Shown one piece after another: positions 33,298-45,710 of a stretch of 64,000 nt of DNA. Every line of letters begins with the position of its first letter. Position 1 is the first letter of the stretch. Origin of the DNA: Adiantum capillus-veneris (Eukaryota; Streptophyta; Polypodiopsida; Polypodiales; Pteridaceae); contig CM043942.1 in NCBI GenBank assembly GCA_014529385.2, positions 106,194,141 through 106,258,140 of the forward strand, written 5' to 3'. Under the pieces are notes generated by a model. It was given only the letters and a program-made list of their open reading frames with translations, had not been told where the DNA came from and did not search any database. The translations under genes were made by a program, and so were the position numbers.

Positions 33298-35502
33298 TTA
33301 ATTTGTAGGAAGTCTATGTGAGAGGTTTTGATGTATCTTTATCATGTACTCCACAACCCTTTCCATGCCCATAACCTCAATTGAAAGAGATCCTGACACA
33401 AGAAGTAGGAGCATATATGGTGTTTGTGTGTTAACTTGGAGAAAGCTTGTAAGGAAACGCTTTTGGACATTCTCAAACTCTTTCCAAGTAGACTTTGAGA
33501 TGCTCCTACCCCACACTTCAACTCCATAAAGAAGAACCGGTGTCACCAATATGTCAAAAAGGTACTTCTTGAGAACCCAACACTTGATGTTTCCCGCATT
33601 ATACATGTTCTCAAAATTTTTTGTGCGCAATTGACACATCACCTTCTCATAGATTTGAGAAACCGCAAGCATAAACTCACTAGACACTTGGAGTTCTTCC
33701 ATTCTTCTCCACAAATTGTTATGTGGAATCATATCAAACGTTTTCTTAAAATCCACAAAACACCAATATAATTGCTTGCCTTTCAACCAACTTTCCTCCA
33801 TGATTACATGAAGAGTGACAAGATGATAAATGGTGCTATGCGTGGACGAAAAAACCCGCTTGTCCTTTTGTACGCTTGTCATTCTCTTCAGCCCAATCAC
33901 TCAATTTCATCTCCATTATTATGCACCCAAACAACTTTGCCAACATAAGAGACCCAATCATTCTTTACATCCCCTCCTTTATGCAAAGGTTTGACCCAAT
34001 TAGTACTCCAATCATAAGGCATACCATGTTGAAGTGCAAGGTTGAACATATTACACATCCACTCATGTGCAAAATCTCCCATCCATTTAATCATCTCCAT
34101 CTTGATACCTTGAAGATCTACTACTTTGCAAGTGGCTAACTTTTCAAGCCCACCAAATACATCCTCACTAGTAAAAAAAGACGGCATACATGGGAGTGAA
34201 CCATAAAATGACATTTTTCAGCATTTGGTTGCTCATATAGTTGCCTACAATGTGTGTACATATCTACAAGACTCAAGTTACCAGAATCCTCAAGCCGCTT
34301 GTCCCTCAAGTTTCTCCAAAATCTTCCACATGCACGTGCCTTTTCTTGGACTTGAAAAAATTGTTGCTTTACTTCCCATCTTCTTCTCTTCTTTTGAATC
34401 AATGCCTTGTGTGTATGCAAATGACTTTGATAGTTGTCTTTGTCCATAGTTGTATCAAGCTTTATCAAGGACTTTTGAGTATCTTGATAATATTTATCAA
34501 ACCACTTTTTGCGTGATCTATCTTTGCTGATAGCATGGACATGCTTTATGGCAAAGTATTCTTCGGCACAATAACAAATAACTTTCTTGAAAGCTTCCCA
34601 TTTAGTTTCCAATGGTGCGTCTTATTGAAGCTTTTTCATCCATAACTTTTGCTCAACCATTTCAATGTACATTGGTGTCCATTTAAAATCCATACATAGT
34701 GATAAATTCTCATGCGTAGTTGCTTCTCCACATGCAAGGTCAATACGTAAGGTCCAATGGTCAAATTCCGAGGTCCATTTGCCAAACATAAAGCTCTTTA
34801 TGTGATACATGATGGCTTCAGAGAGTAGCATATAGTCAATCGCACTATCCACATTATGTTTTCTACATGTAAATCCATTAGTTCCACTCCACAAAGATAC
34901 ACCATTGGCAATGAGCATACCCGTGCTATTACACATGTGTAAAAGTAACTTCTATAGTGATCCGGCTCTTTCTCATCCATTGAAGTATGATCATACAAGT
35001 GAACTTCCTCCAACTCCCTTTAAATGTATGGCATATCCAAGTGTTGAGTATCATGTTGCAATGTTTTTGTGCGAGCATTCATATCTCCAAAGACAATAAC
35101 ATCCCTTTCGCCTTCGAAATAAGAAATGTCCTCTTCTAAATCAAAAAATGATTGATCTCTATCCATACAAGCATAAAAGGGGGCTACAAAAATGGGTGCT
35201 CTTTTTGGTATCATAATTTTTAGTCATACATAGCATTTGTACTTGTAATCTTTTACAATTGATACAAAAATTTCCAATCCTTTCTTAACCATACACGCTA
35301 CCCCTCCTTGCCCTCTTCATTGCTTGAGATTCTTTGACCTCATCAATGAATGTAAATTGTAATCCTCCAAGCCATTAATCCTTTGTGTATCATGCTCCCA
35401 ATTTTCAACAAGAAGTACAACGTCAACTTTGCTTGTTAGTTCATCAATGCCAACCCCCGCATTCCATGAGTATCCAATGCAATTCCAAAAACATATCTTC
35501 AA
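33298..35502 (-). pseudogene. LINE (non-LTR) ORF2: endonuclease and gutted RT
   Basis: Minus-strand order: endonuclease start (MKICFWNCIGYSWNAG, 35317-35502), endonuclease body with VIVFGDMNARTKT (35020-35214), CMDFKWTPMY (34622-34936), linker RKKWFDKYYQDTQKSLIKL (34136-34612), then RT block YWCFVDFKKTFDMIPHNNLW and MCQLRTK (to about 33620). This joins directly to the thumb region LFDILVTPVLLYGVEVWG (33298-33610). The palm region that should carry the F/YADD box is missing between them, an internal deletion I judge at over 100 codons. The element cannot be active. Confidence 0.88.
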
Positions 35503-35609
35503 TTGTAACTCAGTCTCATAGGTCGCGCATTCCTATTTGCTCGAGGGACTTGCCTCCTCCTTGGGAACATTTTTTGTATGAGAGATCTCCTTGTTTTTCT
35601 TATTCCTCT

Positions 35610-35721
<112 letters not shown>

Positions 35722-35817
35722 GTCATACTAAGAAGAGGGTTTAGATTTTTCCAGAGAGAGAGAGAGAGAGCTTTGAATGTCATGGAGGAAAATGTATATC
35801 CTATCGCCAATTCTAAA

Positions 35818-36192
35818 TTATAGCACACCATGAAGCATCAACTTAGCTTGTTTCTCATTGAATCCAGGCACATCCAAGTGTAGCTTGATTTTTGATATTT
35901 TCATAGACAACATTTTGCTTTGTTCAACCTCCTTTGCTTCTATCTCAAGGTTAATAGCCTCCTCTATCTCATCCACTTTATTGTAGTCCTTCTCCTCGTC
36001 CTCTTGTTCATCTAGTGGTAGATCTATTTCCTCCATAATTTCCTCAGGGTTCTTCATAAGATTAGCAAATAGGCAATGTTGAATAAAAGAAAGCCAAACA
36101 ATTCCTAGACTAGCTTGCACTCCTTTTTGTACACGGGGCACCACAATGGTGTGTATGCTAGTGGAAATTGATGGAATTGTTTTTACGAACAT
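35818..36192 (-). CDS. Unrecognised acidic ORF upstream of the LINE
   Basis: A 124-codon minus-strand frame with an acidic, coiled centre (MEEIDLPLDEQEDEEKDYNK, EEAINLEIEAKEVEQSK). It lies upstream of the LINE endonuclease in the same orientation, the place of a LINE ORF1, but no RNA-binding motif is visible. The match to ORF1 is inference from position only. Confidence 0.35.
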   Translation of the reverse strand: MFVKTIPSISTSIHTIVVPRVQKGVQASLGIVWLSFIQHCLFANLMKNPEEIMEEIDLPLDEQEDEEKDYNKVDEIEEAINLEIEAKEVEQSKMLSMKISKIKLHLDVPGFNEKQAKLMLHGVL

Positions 36193-36981
36193 CCTTTGCT
36201 ATCACAATCTTTTAAGTGGACCACCACCATGTCATCAAGGATGACCATGCCCTTTTGCACCTCTAGCTCAAACCTCTCTCTTTTAGGCTTTAAGAAATTG
36301 TTGTGCTGAGCTAGAAGATCATGAAGAATAAAGGTGGCAAAGATGTAGGATATCTTTCATCAATGGTTGCAGGGTCTTCTAGAATAATTGTCTCTGTTTT
36401 CCTCTGCTCTTTTGCGTTGCTCTTTGTAGGTGGCCCACAACAATAGTTGAAAAATCCGCATTTCTCTTTTGTGAGGAACCTTGGGGGGTGTAGTGTCCTC
36501 GTGACTTGAAGAAGGTTCTGACTTTGCCTCTTCAACATCCATAGATGAGCTCATAGCAAGCTCCTTTGCTACCATACCAAGAATCTCCCAAAGGCTCGAC
36601 GAAGTCAACAATCCTTCTCATTTGTGCTGCTCTTTGTAGGTGGCCCACAACAATAGTTGAAAAATCCACATTCCTCTTTTGTGAGGAACCTTGGGGGGTG
36701 TAGTGTCCTCCTGGCTTGAAGAAGGTTCCAACTTTGCCTCTTCAGCATCCATAGATGAGCTCATGGCAAGCTCCTTTGCTGCCATACCAAGTATCTCCAA
36801 AGGCTCGGCGAAGTCAATAGTCCTTCTCATTGAACCTTTTAACAACTGCAAGAAAGAGGCATTTGCATGTTGGTGCACAAACGAGTACTCTAGATCTATT
36901 TTTCATCTCTTGCTTTTGTTAACTCTTATGCCTGGTAATCAAAAAAATTTATAAATATATACATACTCATGTTTACAGAGA

Positions 36982-36982
<1 letters not shown>
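36193..36982 (-). pseudogene. Unrecognised coding-like region with duplicated module
   Basis: Two minus-strand frames (36360-36611 and 36618-36878) encode nearly the same segment, with EILGMAAKELAMSSSMDAEE, EDTTPPKVPHKR and IFQLLLWATYKEQ. It may belong with the acidic ORF at 35818-36192. No family is recognised. Confidence 0.4.
36421..36840 (-). repeat. 210-bp tandem duplication
   Basis: Both units begin TCTTTGTAGGTGGCCCACAA, at 36421 and 36631, giving a period of 210 bases (70 codons, so the frame is kept). The units differ at scattered positions. Confidence 0.9.
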
Positions 36983-37048
<66 letters not shown>

Positions 37049-37270
37049 CTAACATATATTATGATGTATACATCTAGTTTGACCAAACTATGCCTGGTCT
37101 TCCACTTATATTGACTACCATGAAGTATATCTACCTAACATACATTATGATATACACATCTAAGGCTTCCCCTTATATTCAGTACCATGAAGTATATCTA
37201 CCTAACACACATTCTCATGTGCACATCTAAGGATTTTCTTTGTATTGAGTACCATGAAACATGTCTACAT
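36983..37270. repeat. (AC)n tract and adjoining short tandem repeat
   Basis: 36983-37047 is (AC)n. 37051-37270 holds about three diverged units with CATCTAAGG and GTACCATGAAGTATATCTAC, spaced about 86 and 66 bases. 37271-37477 has no feature. Confidence 0.85.
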
Positions 37271-37477
37271 TCTCTTTACTACAGTGCACGTAGAAGAATC
37301 CCTCAAAAGATTGTGCATTCACGGTGTGTGCCGCTTGAACAATTCAGATGAGTCATTCAAGCATCATCATGACCCTTACAATAATCCTAAACACTCAAGC
37401 CTATAAATTGATCTATGTTAGCCCTATTTTTTGCATGAGGAAGACTTTTCACTGGGTACCATTTTGAAATTCCACGA

Positions 37478-38364
37478 TGTTAGCGAATCGCCGCGATGGA
37501 TGTCTGTAGCATAGCGATCTGGCCCTAACATAATGTCAATACTCAGGGAAGTGACTCGGATGGGACATGGAGACTCTTTGAGATCGTCAATCTCAAGAAG
37601 TGAACTTAACAAGCAAACACACCAACTCAACAACCAAACCAACATTCAATGATCAGGAAAATCTGCCTATGTCTTTTCTTACAGCCCTAGGTCATCACGC
37701 CATTTCGGCACTCGAACGGACTCGAAATGCAATGAAACTTTAAGAGGAGGTCTAGAACACCTAGGGACACAATCATAGTAAGTGTGGTTGCAATCTGACA
37801 AGGTACCAAAATCACAATCCATCATGAAAAAAGTCTTGAAAATTGCAATAGAACTATCCAGAAAGGTCGCCTTATGGTCTAGGAGCACTCTCCTATGGTC
37901 AAAATGACTAAAGATAGTGATTTAAGCACTCAAATTTGCAATTAAGGCTCACAGATGCGTAGTCACAAACCACAAGAAAACTGACAATGCTTACACTTAA
38001 AAAAAACGAGCTTGAAGAGAGAGGAACACAATGCACATTTTGGAATTGAAAACTGATTACCCAATTGGTTAGGAAACTTGATTACAAATTGGAGCAGCTT
38101 AGTGGCTTGAGCGTATGTTTTCAGAGCTCCTTCTTCTTCTCTAAAGATCAGCCTCCTTTCACATTAAGGTTATTGACATTTATACCTAGGGCATTCTAAA
38201 TGGCCAGTGGCCAGTTCACACAACTCTAGGAATTGACTTGCTACTCTAAAATCAGGATTTACATAGAGTATCACTACACTAGCTCGACAAAATAATAGAC
38301 TACAAATGTGGTGTTTGGCTATGTGTGCAGCCAGGTGGATGCCCGTTCGATCAATTCTGAAACA
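37478..38364 (-). mobile_element. 3' LTR of the 11.5-kb element
   Basis: The plus strand reads TGTTAGCGAATCGCC at 37478 to TCTGAAACA at 38364. It is homologous along its length to 48023-49003. Confidence 0.9.
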
Positions 38365-38379
38365 TTCCTCCCTTCCTAG
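38365..38379 (-). other. Polypurine tract
   Basis: The minus-strand CTAGGAAGGGAGGAA abuts the 3' LTR start TGTTTCAG. Confidence 0.85.
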
Positions 38380-39264
38380 CTCGTGTCATCCCTTGACACG
38401 ACCATGTGCAGTCTTTTCATAGGGTTGTGTTCAGCTTTGTCTTCAAGATTGGTCTTTCGCATGGGAAGTGCTTTGTTGTTGATGATGCTCCCCCCTTCCT
38501 TGATTGCTTGATATCTCATATAGCATGGTTGATGCATGTGTTGGACTTCAGTTTTGTCAAGGCAATTTTGCATCTTGTTGCTCATTCTTCTTCTTGTTGC
38601 CACTTTTTGTTGTGAAGAGTTCTTTTGATGTGTTTGTCTTTGTCATTGACTTGCAATATTTCAGTAGCTTCACCACTATGGAACTCCTTATTTTTTGTTG
38701 TTGAGAGTTTTTTTGCTAAAGTTATCATTGTTTTTGCATTGTCTTTGTATGAAATTCTTTGCCTTTCCTTTGATCATTGAAGCTTTTTCTTCAAGGTTGG
38801 TCTTTAGCTTTGTAAGAGCTTTGGCGTTGATGACACTCCCCCCTTCCTTGAGTGATTCATTATCTGCCATGTTGTTGATATGTGACTTGATCTTTGATTA
38901 TCAAGAACTTTTCTTCTCGTTGCATAGTCTTCTCTTCGTTGCCAGTCTTGGCCATCGTGAAGGGGGATTTTCATGTTTTAGAGTTTGTAGAACTGATCCT
39001 CTTTTGGCGTGGACTTTATGATGGGTTTGCTTTCCATTTCCAATGCAATTTGAGTTGTTTGTAGTAATAGGTAGCCAATGTTGAAGCATTGTGTGAGCTA
39101 TATATGGTTGTTGTGGATAGCTCGCTTGCGGAGTTTTTCATTGCTTCTCGTTGTTGGCCAGTTTTCAACTTGCCATTCTTCGATGGAGCTTTGTTGCTCG
39201 TGATAATCATGTTGTGATTTACAACTTTATATCCAAGTCGTTGATGATTGATTTGGGTAGACAT
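38376..39264 (-). pseudogene. Duplicated EGGS-motif coding-like region
   Basis: The minus-strand frames at 38376-38603 and 38688-38870 share KEGGSIINNKAL / KEGGSVINAKAL followed by K-T-N-L-E-(E/D)-K-A, about 349 bases apart. The nucleotide sequence around CTCCCCCCTTCCTTGA is also repeated. The region just precedes the polypurine tract. No known domain. Confidence 0.5.
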
Positions 39265-39921
39265 TTCCTTATTGTTGATGTAGAAGGAATATATACAAGA
39301 AGTTGATGAGATGAGGGTTTCTAGACTAGGGTCTTCAAACCTGGATGATCAAAGGGAAAAAACCCGGTGGAAAAAAAGTCCTTTGGTATACGCTCTTATT
39401 GGAGTTGAACATTTGGACTTGAAGTACCTGTCATGCAAGGTGAGTGCTTGTAAGAAACAAAGGAAGAGTGCCTAATGCAAGTGCCAATTATGGGACACTC
39501 TATATGCATACAAGAAATTTGTCAAACAAAAGCATGCAATGTGGAAGATGGAGTTGATCGGTGATTCAAGGAACAAATGTAGCACATGTGACATCAAAGG
39601 ATATCGCAATAGCTTCCATGTTTCCAAGAAGAGTTTTTGATGTAGAAGCTTCTCCACTCATACCTCACTGTGCTCAATGCGTGAGTGTCTTTTGGAATTC
39701 CTCCTTCACTTCACCACTATACTACAACGACTTTGACTCTTATGCTCACCTATACTAGCATGAGCGACACAACGTAATGATGCTCAACTCTTTCAGCTTG
39801 AACAGTACCTAGAATAACTAAGATGCTTAGACCACATAGAATATTACATAAAGGTTTGGGACTAGCGCTTCACTCATTTACTGGCTTAGCTGCCCGATTT
39901 TGACTTTTATGCCATGTATGT

Positions 39922-41053
39922 TTAATGGTGACTTAAAATTACGTGTTCAAGGCTGAAAACCCAATTCCATAAGTTGTGGAGATTTAGGCCTCTTCCATTA
40001 TTTTGGTCATTGGATGCCACCATTTTTTCGAGTAGGTTGGCATATTTTGGCTCTCCTTGACTTGCTTGTCGAGTGACTGATGTAGTCTTTGCTTTATCTT
40101 CAATGAGAAGTGGTTGAATTTGTGTGTGGGTTCTTTGTGATTGAGTTTCCACTAGCGATTTTGGAACCCACCTTGTCTTTGGTCTGTGTGTGATCGTCTT
40201 TTGCATTTGCTCCTTTTGCTCAACTGCTTGATGGAGACTAGGCTTTGCTAGCCATAACTGATTGTTTCCATTGTAGAAGCCTTGATTTTGTAGTTGGAAA
40301 CAAGGTATCCATCTAGAGATTGCATGACCCTCAGTTGCAATTGGCTTTTGTTGGATGTTGATCATTTTTGCTTGCTTTTGGAAGGAAGCTTGTGCTGCCT
40401 GATTTCTCTTGGTTGTCACAGATTGAGCTACACTTTTTGGTAACCATATCTGAGTGTTACCTACATAAAATCCTTGTGCTTCAAGTAGCTTGAATGGAAT
40501 TAGCCGCTGCTTCACCTGTGTTTGTTGGGTAGCTTGGCTAAGGTCTTACTTCGACACCCATACTTTCTGTGTTGCCCACTTGGAAGGTCTTCTTTTTTTG
40601 CCATTTTTTGTTGTTCTTTTGCTTGCCTAAGTTTTTTTTATTCCGTTGATAGCTTGGCTCGCTCCTTGTAGAACTTCTTTCTTGAGGTGAGTATATCCAG
40701 CCTGTTACTTTAGGCTTTTTGGCCTAAATATTAATGTTTCCTTGGAAATAGCCTTGAGCTGTGATTGCCTCATTTGATGCTACCCACCCGTGACCTTTGG
40801 TTGTTGAAATTGAACTTGTGCTTCGTGTATCCAAACTGGGTCTTTGACTTGGATGTGCTCTTTGGATACTAACACTTGGTTGATTCCCTTCGGCTTCTTC
40901 TTGATACTTTTTTGTGTGATGGAAACTTTGGTTGATAAAATTTTTGCTCCAGTTTCCATTGCATTGTTGATGGTTTGGCTCTTGATGTAGAGGCTTTGGG
41001 AGAAGTTTAATGAAGGCTCGTTGAAAGATTTCTTGAGAGGTTGTATACTTCAA
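39922..41053 (-). CDS. Repeated W-P / Q-G-Y-x-G-N motif protein region
   Basis: The minus-strand frame 39922-40515 (197 codons) contains repeats of the form R-[LW]-I-P-x(2)-x-L-x(2)-Q-G-F-Y-x-G-N-x-Q-[IL]-W-L-[PA]-K at residues 6-29 and about 68-91, and a partial one at about 112 (RWVPKSLVETQ). Another copy, GWVASNEAITAQGYFQGN, ends the frame at 40724-41053. The motif is basic and aromatic, repeated about every 40-60 residues, and resembles no pol domain. It occupies the place where RT should be in this LTR element. Function unknown; nucleic-acid binding is a guess. Confidence 0.55.
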
Positions 41054-41296
41054 AGTTTACCTTAGCTTTAACTTTTTCTGCTATGCTTGGTTGCTCCTTT
41101 TTTGCATTGACTTGAGGTGCTTTTGGGGATTTTGATGATGTTGTTGTTTGAAGCTTTTGGTTGTTGTTGCAAGCAAATGTTCCTCTAGCTTTCAGTCAAG
41201 ATCAGGCTCTCTTTGAGATGATGGGATTCAATTATGTGGAAACTATCCTTATACTCCCTGGTACTCAACTCGAGTACATCTTCTGCCACTCCAAAG

Positions 41297-41872
41297 CTAG
41301 GAATCGGCATTTTTGAGCTTGTGTACACTATCTCCTTTGATTGATGGCTCTCCCATCATGATCCACGTTTTATAAGTCATTAAATTCTTTGTCGCTTTTG
41401 GATCTATCACAATTGAACATGTGGTTTTGAGTCCTGTTTCTTCGCATATGCTGAATTTGATTGTCGTAGGAGACAATCTATCTTCTTCCTTATCCCTGTT
41501 CTTCTCTTGATCTTGCATTTGTTGAACATTTGACATTGGACTTGGAAACTTTGTTCCTTCATCTGCTTTCAATTGTGCTCTTTCTGAAGTTGGCTTCTTT
41601 GAAATAGCTTTTGTCGATTCTTCAGGTATGTCAATGATGACATATTCTCGTGGTTGCTCTACTTCCTTTGTTTACACTTTGGAACCATGCTCCATGAAGT
41701 AGATATCTGTCTCACCTTTTCTGCTTTCATCCTCACAAACCTCGTTAGCTTCCTTCAACACCTTTATCATAAATAAGGGAGTTAAATCATAGCCATCTTC
41801 ATCAAACATTTTGGTGTTGGTCACCTCATTTATGCAGACATCAAGAGTTGACAATATTTGATCCCATTTCAA
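41297..41872 (-). pseudogene. Protease-downstream coding-like region
   Basis: The minus-strand pieces 41672-41872 (acidic) and 41297-41572 carry LKTTCSIVIDPKATKNLMTY. The latter resembles a second retropepsin-like loop with D-P-K in place of D-S/T-G. A frame break separates them. Confidence 0.45.
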
Positions 41873-42013
41873 ACAATCCTTTGGAAATGGTTCCTTAATA
41901 TAATCTTTATCTTCTATTGAACACTCTAGGATGCAATCTTCTTTTCTAAGACTCCCATATTCTGATGCCCTGTACGTCCAAATGTGCGCTTTGCTTTTGA
42001 ACCAAGCATGTAA

Positions 42014-42607
42014 CTACTTTTCCTCTTCAATAGTGGAGTGTAATTCTTCCCCCAGGGTTTGCTCTACATCTCTATAACTATGATCTTTGACACTAATTTT
42101 TGTTGTGACCTCTTTGTGTCTCAAGTAGATATAGTCATAGCCCCAATCTTGTACCATTTTGAGTTGACGCATGAATGGTCTGCCCAATATGACATCAAAG
42201 TTGCTGCTCTTGTCAAAATTCATTATGGAGAAGGTGTGCTCATGCTCAATGCCACACAAGGATACAATGATTTGTTCTAACATTCCTATCGGTCTCTCCA
42301 TGTATCCATCTGCTAATTGCAGTTTCATTCGCGTTTTCCTAAGAGTAGGTTTTCCCCATTTTTTCCACATCCCCTTGGTTGCAATGACGATTCTTGCCCC
42401 ACTATCTAATATCACAACCGTCTTTACTCCTTTGTACTCAAGTGTTGAGGTGGTGTTTCCTTCCTCGTCTTCGCAGTAATCACCCACCTTATTTACTGGT
42501 GCTAGCTTTGTTTGTGGTTTCTTAGGCGAGGTGTCATCCATGTTTTTGTCCTCAAGCTGGTCATGTGAAGGGATTTTCAACCCCATATTTTCTAGGTGTT
42601 TGCCCAT
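42014..42607 (-). CDS. Retropepsin-like aspartic protease
   Basis: A 197-codon minus-strand frame. The active-site loop is KTVVILDSGARIVIATKGMW with an intact D-S-G. NFDVILGRPFMRQLKMVQDW is the conserved hydrophobic-I-L-G block that completes the retropepsin fold. QLADGYMERPIGMLEQIIVS lies between them, in the usual place of the flap. In gypsy-type elements this enzyme cleaves gag-pol after dimerising. It follows gag in the same orientation. No stop interrupts the domain, unlike the proteases of the other elements here. Confidence 0.82.
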   Translation of the reverse strand: MGKHLENMGLKIPSHDQLEDKNMDDTSPKKPQTKLAPVNKVGDYCEDEEGNTTSTLEYKGVKTVVILDSGARIVIATKGMWKKWGKPTLRKTRMKLQLADGYMERPIGMLEQIIVSLCGIEHEHTFSIMNFDKSSNFDVILGRPFMRQLKMVQDWGYDYIYLRHKEVTTKISVKDHSYRDVEQTLGEELHSTIEEEK

Positions 42608-42962
42608 TTGGCCCTATAGATGCGGTCTAATTTTTAGCAACTCTGAGAGATAAGTGTGCATTGTATAGGAGAAGAAATCAATTTGTACAAGCTCCTGGTA
42701 TCTATCATTTTTAGTGTGGCTTTCCACTAAGAAGGTACCATTTTAACCTCCGATTTGGTATTGAGTTCTCCTATGAAAGATGGCAAAGTCTATAGAGAGT
42801 GTGGTTTACTCTCTTCAAATGCGACAGACTCGACATCCCCATATAGAGATCGTATAGCCCTTGGGAGAAATTCGTGATCCATTTTTATTTCAGGGATAGG
42901 TGCTGACTATAAGATAACACTACCATCTTTTAGTTTCTGATTGATTCCCATATGGATTGTGG

Positions 42963-45137
42963 CTAGGGTTCTTCTACCTCCAGAATTGGCATTAATGCTT
43001 GCGAGCCCACCCCATCTGTGGTATTGGCTACTTCCCATGTATAACAAAGTGCCTCAACTCCTGGCTCTTCATGGTCTCTGTTTACAATACCATGGCTCTC
43101 CATTTCCTGGATTTTTTCGTGGATTAGCACCTCCGTTTTTGGAGCATCTGGAATATGTGGTTCCATAAGAGCTTGGGCCTTCCGGATGAGGTCCTTGCAC
43201 ATTTTAAACCTCTCATTTTCATACCCTGGATGAGGATACATCAGCCATCTATGCTCTTGGGTTTGATTGGGTTTGATTGGCTTCATAGGCCTTCAAAATT
43301 GCATCTAAGGGTTCAAAGACTTTGTCGACCAAGACTGAACCTCCGGCTTTAGTCTTTGACTCTTTAGGTCCCTTTGCATTTTTCTTGCTTTCTTGCTCGT
43401 GTTTAAGCTGTTCTTTGGTTTGGTTAAGTTCAATTTCCAAAGCATCTTTCTCATGTAGCCTCTTTGCTTTCATTTTATCCCTTTTGACTTTCCATGATTC
43501 TATTTGAGCAGGCAATGTGGCTTTCTCCTCAATGATTTCATTTTTGGTAGCTTCTTGAGCTTGAGCTCGAGTCATCACCTTTAAAGGAATTGTGGGTTCT
43601 ACCTTTGATCCGCTTGAAGAAGGCATTACGCCTACAACATTCATTGTTTCTTTCCCTTTGTAGTCTAGATTCTTAGCACAGTTTTGGAGTAGATAGTCTC
43701 TTCCACATCTATCATAGAATCCAAATAATTCTATTTGTGGACCCTTGTTTGGACAACCTCGTGCCCAATGTTCTTCTCCACATTCATAGCATGGACCTTC
43801 TTGTTACATAGCCGGTGATCTAGCCAATGGTTGTTCTTTCCTGGTAAGAATGTTCTTTGACCCATACTATTTGAACATGAGTGCATTTGCATCCATAGGG
43901 TACTGGTTTTTCACGGGTTGTGGTACATGTGCTGGTTGAGTGTAGTTGACTACTACTCTACCATCATTTAGAAGAGGTGGTTGTTGCCCTAACACTTGTT
44001 GCAAATTCGATTGAGTGCTACACCATGGAGTGGACTGATCCCCTCCACAAGTATTACATCTCCTCAATTGAGGTTGTTGCACATTTAGGTTTTGTTTGTA
44101 GCCTTGTTTTATTCTAGTTCTAATCACCCCTCAACCACTTGATCAATGATTTGTTCCCAGGAGTTTGAACATCTCTCTTTTTTGTTGATTCTGTCTTCGG
44201 AGATGAGACACTACTAGTCCCGTTGTTTGTATCTTCAACCACCTCTCGTAGGCCTTGCAATTGTCAACTAGATAAAAAGCTTCTCTAGTGACTTGCTCAA
44301 ATGTTGTGCATCCTTTTAGATGTAGGTCTTCTTTTAGAGTATTGTTTCTCAAGCCCTCTATGAAGAGAACTAATAATATCTCATCTTGCGGTAGCTCTCT
44401 CACAGGACATCTCTCGATGTATTGTTTGAAGAGAAGCAAAGCTTCCTTCACTCTCTCGTTCTTTTTCTGTTTGAAAGCGTAGATTTGGGACTCTGTGTTG
44501 TGTTTGATCTCCCTTTTTGAGAACTCCTCTACAAATTCTTGTAACAGTTGTGATATGTTGAGAAAATCATCTCTATTTAGTGTTTGGAACCAAGTCAAGG
44601 TTGTTCCTTCCAATGTCAACACAAATCCCTCATACTGAGTATATAGAAATATGCAATCTGTTCATCCCTCAAAACTTGTTTGAAGAGTGAGACATGAGCA
44701 TATGGATCCCCTAACCCATTGTATTTTGTCTTGACACATTGATCCACTTGATATGGTCTTAATGGTTGTGGTTCAACCACCAATCTAACCAATTTGTGGT
44801 CTCGTGGAAAGACGTCTCTCATGCTCTCCTCTTGTCTTGGTGGAATCCTACTAGATATGTGTTCATGCATCATTATTGGTTGAAAGTAAGTAGATGTTGG
44901 AGTACCCTTATATGTGTATTGTGCTACGTCAATTGGATTGATAAATTTGTACTCCCTTCCGTACTTATCTACCATCAAAAGTTGAACTTCATGGGCATCT
45001 ATATACGTGAATGCATAGAGATTCTTATGAAATGATATCTCTCTTGCATAGGGTTCTACACACTTGTAGAAGATATATAGATCCCCATTTGTGAACCTAT
45101 ATATGTCCTCATGAGCATAATCTATAAGCACTCTCAT
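42963..45137 (-). pseudogene. Gag of the 11.5-kb element
   Basis: Minus-strand pieces in order: N-terminal region ending KYNGLGDPYAHVSLFKQVLR (44616-45137), gag core TTLTWFQTLNRDDFLNISQL with IERCPVRELPQDEILLVLFI (44143-44622), Gln/Pro-rich region with CNTCGG (43867-44127), zinc knuckle CYECGEEHWARGC at about 43757-43797 (one residue short of CX2CX4HX4C), coiled coil (43249-43644) and RWLMYPHPGYENERFKMCKD (42963-43286). Small frameshifts separate the pieces. Gag would form the particle. Confidence 0.8.
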
Positions 45138-45710
45138 AAGATCAAAGGATGCCTCTCCTCTAGGTATTCTCCAAATTCCCCTGTTGTTGGCATTGCAACG
45201 TTTTTCATGTCTCTGAGTGGAGTAGAGAACCCTGGTGGTAAATTATTTTTCATGGTCAAGGATCACTCAAAACTCTCAAGATAGTCCCTTGACAAACCCA
45301 CTTTGGCTTAGTGCAACTTATCCCCTTTTTGGCCCTAGTCAGGTTTCTCAAAACTTAGGTCTTTATGGATTTTTGGTCTTTGGAAACTGATCTTGGGGTA
45401 CCCTAAAAGTTTGGATTTAGGAAAACTAAAAAATTCAACTTAAAAAAATTCAGGTATAGGTGTGTCCTATTACTCGTAACCTTTCTTCCTAGCTATACCT
45501 GATTGAATTTGGAGTTGTCTATCAAAAGTTAGAGCAATTTTACTAAATTACACTTGAAACAACACTCAAGACAGTCTCAGGTTCAGAACACAAGAACTTT
45601 GGCTTGTATCTTGGTCTCTCAAAGGTATTTTTAGCTCAAACTTGAGATTTGGGATGTCCTCAAGTATGACTACAAGTTCATCAGGTCAGATACTCCCACT
45701 ATGCTGAGGT

